A DNA stretch of 35,919 bases from contig JABIRP010000379.1 in assembly GCA_018699735.1 (NCBI GenBank), positions 1 to 35,919 of the forward strand. The letters run 5' to 3'. Under the pieces are notes generated by a model. That model made no database searches. It saw only the letters and a list, made by a program, of their open reading frames with translations, and was not told the DNA's origin. This document shows, in pieces, positions 33,907 through 35,919 of this stretch (position 1 is the stretch's first letter; each line of letters starts with the position of its first letter). The translations under genes and the position numbers were made by a program. Source of the DNA: Rhodospirillaceae bacterium (lineage in GTDB: Bacteria > Pseudomonadota > Alphaproteobacteria > Thalassobaculales > Thalassobaculaceae).

Positions 33907-35276
33907 CCCGCCTCCTCCACAAGCTTGGTCTTACCCGTTGTTCCTTTGATTAATTCAAACTGACCCTCTTCGATAAACTCGATTTCGGCGCGGAACCGTA
34001 AATGATTGCGGATCGCCGTGATCAGGTCATCCGCCAACGCGCGCCGTCGCTCTTCCGGCACACCCGCTTGAATTTCAACTTTGATCGGAACCGGCGGCGG
34101 CACGACGGGCTCCGGCCCTGGTTTGACGATCCGCATGTTACCGGTGGTGAGCTCGGAAACTTTATTGATCACATCGCGCACGGCGTTGGGAAAGACATTG
34201 ACGCCCCGGACCAAAAGCATGTCGTCGACCCTGCCCTTGAAGGTCATGCGCGGGCCCGGCCGGCCGCACTCACATGGGCTCATAGTGACCTGGATTATGT
34301 CCTTATCGCGCCATCGGATCAGCGGCGCGCATTCCTTGTCCAGGCCGGTATAAACAATCTCGCCCTCAACCCCATCCTCAAGCGGCAGGGATTGCATAGT
34401 CTCGGGGTCACAGATCTCAAAATGCGCATTGTCCTCGGCGAAATAGTGGATGCCGGCATGCGCCTCGCATGCGATGCCGGTCGGGCTATGGCACCCGGTT
34501 GCACCCATGAGATCGTAAACCGTGGCGCCGCCGAATGCGGCTTCAATCGGTTTGTAGATTTCCGGGATCGAGCCACCGGGCTCTCCGAAGACCACCAGCT
34601 TTTCGATACCCAGGTCTGCCGGATCGACGCCCGTGCGTTCCTTCATCGTCTTAACAATGTGTTGCGCGAACGAGACCGTACAGGCGATCAGCTTTGGATG
34701 GGTTTCCACACCAATCTGCGCCACCCGCTCGACACCACTCAAGGCGCCGACGGGAATGACGCAGGCACCATAGTCCAACATGGCGTCCAGGATCGGCAGA
34801 CCGGCGATCCACATGCTCATGACGCTGGCATGCATCACCATGTCGCCCGGCTCAATGCCGATACGGACCAAAGCGCGGGCCATGTTCTCAGCCGTCACAT
34901 CGCGGTCAGCCTTGGTGAAACCGCTAAACGTCGGCGCGCCGGTGGTGCCCGAGGAGGAAGACAACCGATTGACCTGCCTGATATCGCAGGTGATGTGCAG
35001 GCCCAGCGGGTGACCCTGTTGCCGTTTCGAGTCTTCCTGGCTTTCCCGCTCCTCGTCTTTGTCGAAAAACGGAAAGTGCTGATAGTCAGCGAAACTCTTG
35101 AGTTTTGCAGGATCCACACCCGCTTTGTCGAACTTTGCAGTGTAGTAGGGCGACTGTTCGTAAACCCGGATCAATTGGCGTTTCAGTTTGTCCAATTGCA
35201 GTTCTGCCAATTCACCACGATCCATGGATTCGGCAGCAGGGTTCCAAAGCTTTGGCATTTTGTTCGTCATCTCCAT
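33903..35276 (-). CDS. Phenylacetate-CoA ligase-type (PaaK-like) AMP-forming CoA ligase
   Basis: The 457-residue adenylate-forming enzyme has the P-loop SSSSGTTGAPT (about 120), the middle block YDLMGATGCHSPTG, a PaaK-type cysteine/glycine loop (SPCECGRPGPRM), the hinge region FKGRVDDMLLVRGVNVFP and the terminal catalytic lysine in KGTTGKTKLVE. It should activate an aromatic or other carboxylic acid to its CoA thioester using ATP. No phenylacetate oxygenase genes are nearby, so phenylacetate itself is not implied. Start choice is uncertain: the ATG at 35276 has no clear ribosome binding site, whereas the in-frame ATG at 35258 has GGAG 12 bases upstream. It leads a unit with the coupled crotonase and probably the PLP enzyme. 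Confidence 0.87.
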   Translation of the reverse strand: MEMTNKMPKLWNPAAESMDRGELAELQLDKLKRQLIRVYEQSPYYTAKFDKAGVDPAKLKSFADYQHFPFFDKDEERESQEDSKRQQGHPLGLHITCDIRQVNRLSSSSGTTGAPTFSGFTKADRDVTAENMARALVRIGIEPGDMVMHASVMSMWIAGLPILDAMLDYGACVIPVGALSGVERVAQIGVETHPKLIACTVSFAQHIVKTMKERTGVDPADLGIEKLVVFGEPGGSIPEIYKPIEAAFGGATVYDLMGATGCHSPTGIACEAHAGIHYFAEDNAHFEICDPETMQSLPLEDGVEGEIVYTGLDKECAPLIRWRDKDIIQVTMSPCECGRPGPRMTFKGRVDDMLLVRGVNVFPNAVRDVINKVSELTTGNMRIVKPGPEPVVPPPVPIKVEIQAGVPEERRRALADDLITAIRNHLRFRAEIEFIEEGQFELIKGTTGKTKLVEEAG

Positions 35277-35279
35277 TGC

Positions 35280-35316
35280 TTGTGAAGCTCCGCTCCGTTG
35301 ACCCCAAGCTCCACAA
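35280..35316. promoter_or_regulatory. Imperfect inverted repeat just upstream of the CoA ligase gene
   Basis: TTGTGAAGCT and AGCTCCACAA pair over nine of ten positions across a 17-base spacer. The repeat abuts the ligase start, so it could be an operator or a leader hairpin. The surrounding gap (35277-35454) shows no other recognisable element. Confidence 0.3.
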
Positions 35317-35454
35317 TTTCACCCTTTGAATACTGTTCGTTGACGATTATGCAGAAGCTATGAAAGCTCGGCAATGCACGCTAGCCGGGCGATATTGTCA
35401 CGCACTCCACGTCACGCCCAACCGACAGCGCCTTCAAATCTAAGTGTCCTTGGA

Positions 35455-35919
35455 TCAACTGTCGTTCGGTATCCAGCCGCTGGCCCGCCGCCAATCCTTC
35501 GGCAGACCATCGAACCGCGACAATTGAAAGCTGGAAAGGTCGGCGAAATCGCACCGCCCGTCGGTCACGAGTTGCTGGATCGCATGCCCACTAGCCGGCG
35601 ACAGGCCGAACCCGACACTCGACATGGTCGCGACAACCACGTTCTCGACCCCCGGAAGGAAATCGATCACTGGCCGACCATCGGGTGTGTTCTCGATGAA
35701 GCCAGCCCAGCTTCGAATAACGCGGGCATGCGCCGCCTTCGGAAACAGCTCCGCCACCCGCTTGGCGATACTGCGTGAAAGAGGTGTTGCATGGGGGCGT
35801 TGACCTCCCATGTCTTCGACATCGAACCATTCGTGCGGCCCGCCACCATAGGCAAGATTTCCGCGCAGGGTCTGACGACCGTAAAGACCATTACCATCCA
35901 CCCCACCAATCGACATCGC
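35455..35919 (-). CDS. FAD-dependent oxidoreductase (DAO family), C-terminal part; 5' end outside window
   Basis: The reading frame stays open to the window edge, so the ATG at 35916 is probably internal. The visible 155 residues are the C-terminal part of a D-amino-acid oxidase/sarcosine oxidase-beta-like flavoprotein: RGNLAYGGGPHEWFDVED, then WAGFIENTPDGRPVID and VATMSSVGFGLSPASGHAIQQLV, a segment that closes over the flavin in this family. The substrate cannot be judged without the N-terminus. It lies 178 bases upstream of the CoA ligase on the same strand and is a second amine/amino-acid oxidase-type gene near soxBDAG. Confidence 0.82.
   Translation of the reverse strand, partial: AMSIGGVDGNGLYGRQTLRGNLAYGGGPHEWFDVEDMGGQRPHATPLSRSIAKRVAELFPKAAHARVIRSWAGFIENTPDGRPVIDFLPGVENVVVATMSSVGFGLSPASGHAIQQLVTDGRCDFADLSSFQLSRFDGLPKDWRRASGWIPNDS

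Noticed and set aside
34002-35285. 427-codon plus-strand ORF opposite the CoA ligase
   Set aside because: It mirrors a well-supported ligase gene, has no recognisable domain and has shadow-ORF composition rich in Arg, His and Asp.
1-35919. Mobile element, prophage, CRISPR array or defence system
   Set aside because: No transposase, integrase, phage structural gene, direct-repeat array or attachment-site duplication was seen, and the operons look intact and chromosomal.

Overview
The window looks like the chromosome of a heterotrophic alphaproteobacterium, probably of marine or Rhodospirillales type. This is inferred from moderately high GC, tight operons with ATGA/GTGA overlaps, a four-subunit soxBDAG sarcosine oxidase, a peptide-class ABC transporter, several acyl-CoA enzymes and a Na+-translocating NQR. 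No rRNA, tRNA, insertion sequence, phage gene or CRISPR array was seen. Both ends cut genes: an MFS transporter on the left and an FAD-dependent oxidoreductase on the right.

Layout. (1) 1-264: end of an MFS gene. (2) 278-5529, minus strand: a four-gene acyl-CoA operon read as crotonase, acyl-CoA dehydrogenase beta-like, acyl-CoA dehydrogenase alpha-like, NDP-forming acyl-CoA synthetase. (3) 5879-9390, plus strand: a membrane-anchored class III nucleotidyl cyclase, a Glu/Leu-type amino acid dehydrogenase and a CPA2 antiporter with a DD motif. (4) 9396-16844, minus strand: a complete nqrABCDEF-apbE-nqrM operon that ends in a translationally coupled CBS-domain gene. (5) 16956-18533, minus strand: an FHA / transmembrane / trypsin-like protease. 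(6) 18856-21066, plus strand: an SDR-type threonine dehydrogenase and glycine C-acetyltransferase. (7) 21118-26135, minus strand: soxBDAG. (8) 26217-31775, plus strand: a five-gene Dpp/Opp-type ABC transporter divergent from sox, closed by a good hairpin terminator. (9) 31868-35276, minus strand: a PaaK-type CoA ligase, a crotonase and a Cys/Met-metabolism PLP enzyme. (10) 35455 to the end: 3' part of a DAO-family oxidoreductase.

The genes suggest two themes. One is sodium bioenergetics: NQR pumps Na+ using NADH, its FMN-attachment enzyme ApbE and maturation factor NqrM are in the operon, and a Na+/H+-type antiporter lies convergent to it. The other is glycine and one-carbon metabolism: threonine is cleaved to glycine and acetyl-CoA, sarcosine is oxidised to glycine with transfer of the methyl carbon to tetrahydrofolate, and an adjacent importer could supply a substrate.

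The most notable departures from family norms are these: NqrB has SEPT where the flavinylation motif SGAT is expected; the leading crotonase lacks both catalytic glutamates; the cyclase has Glu at the base-recognition position; and the FHA-protease is laid out as a possible transmembrane signalling protease. Nothing seen proves a wholly new system.
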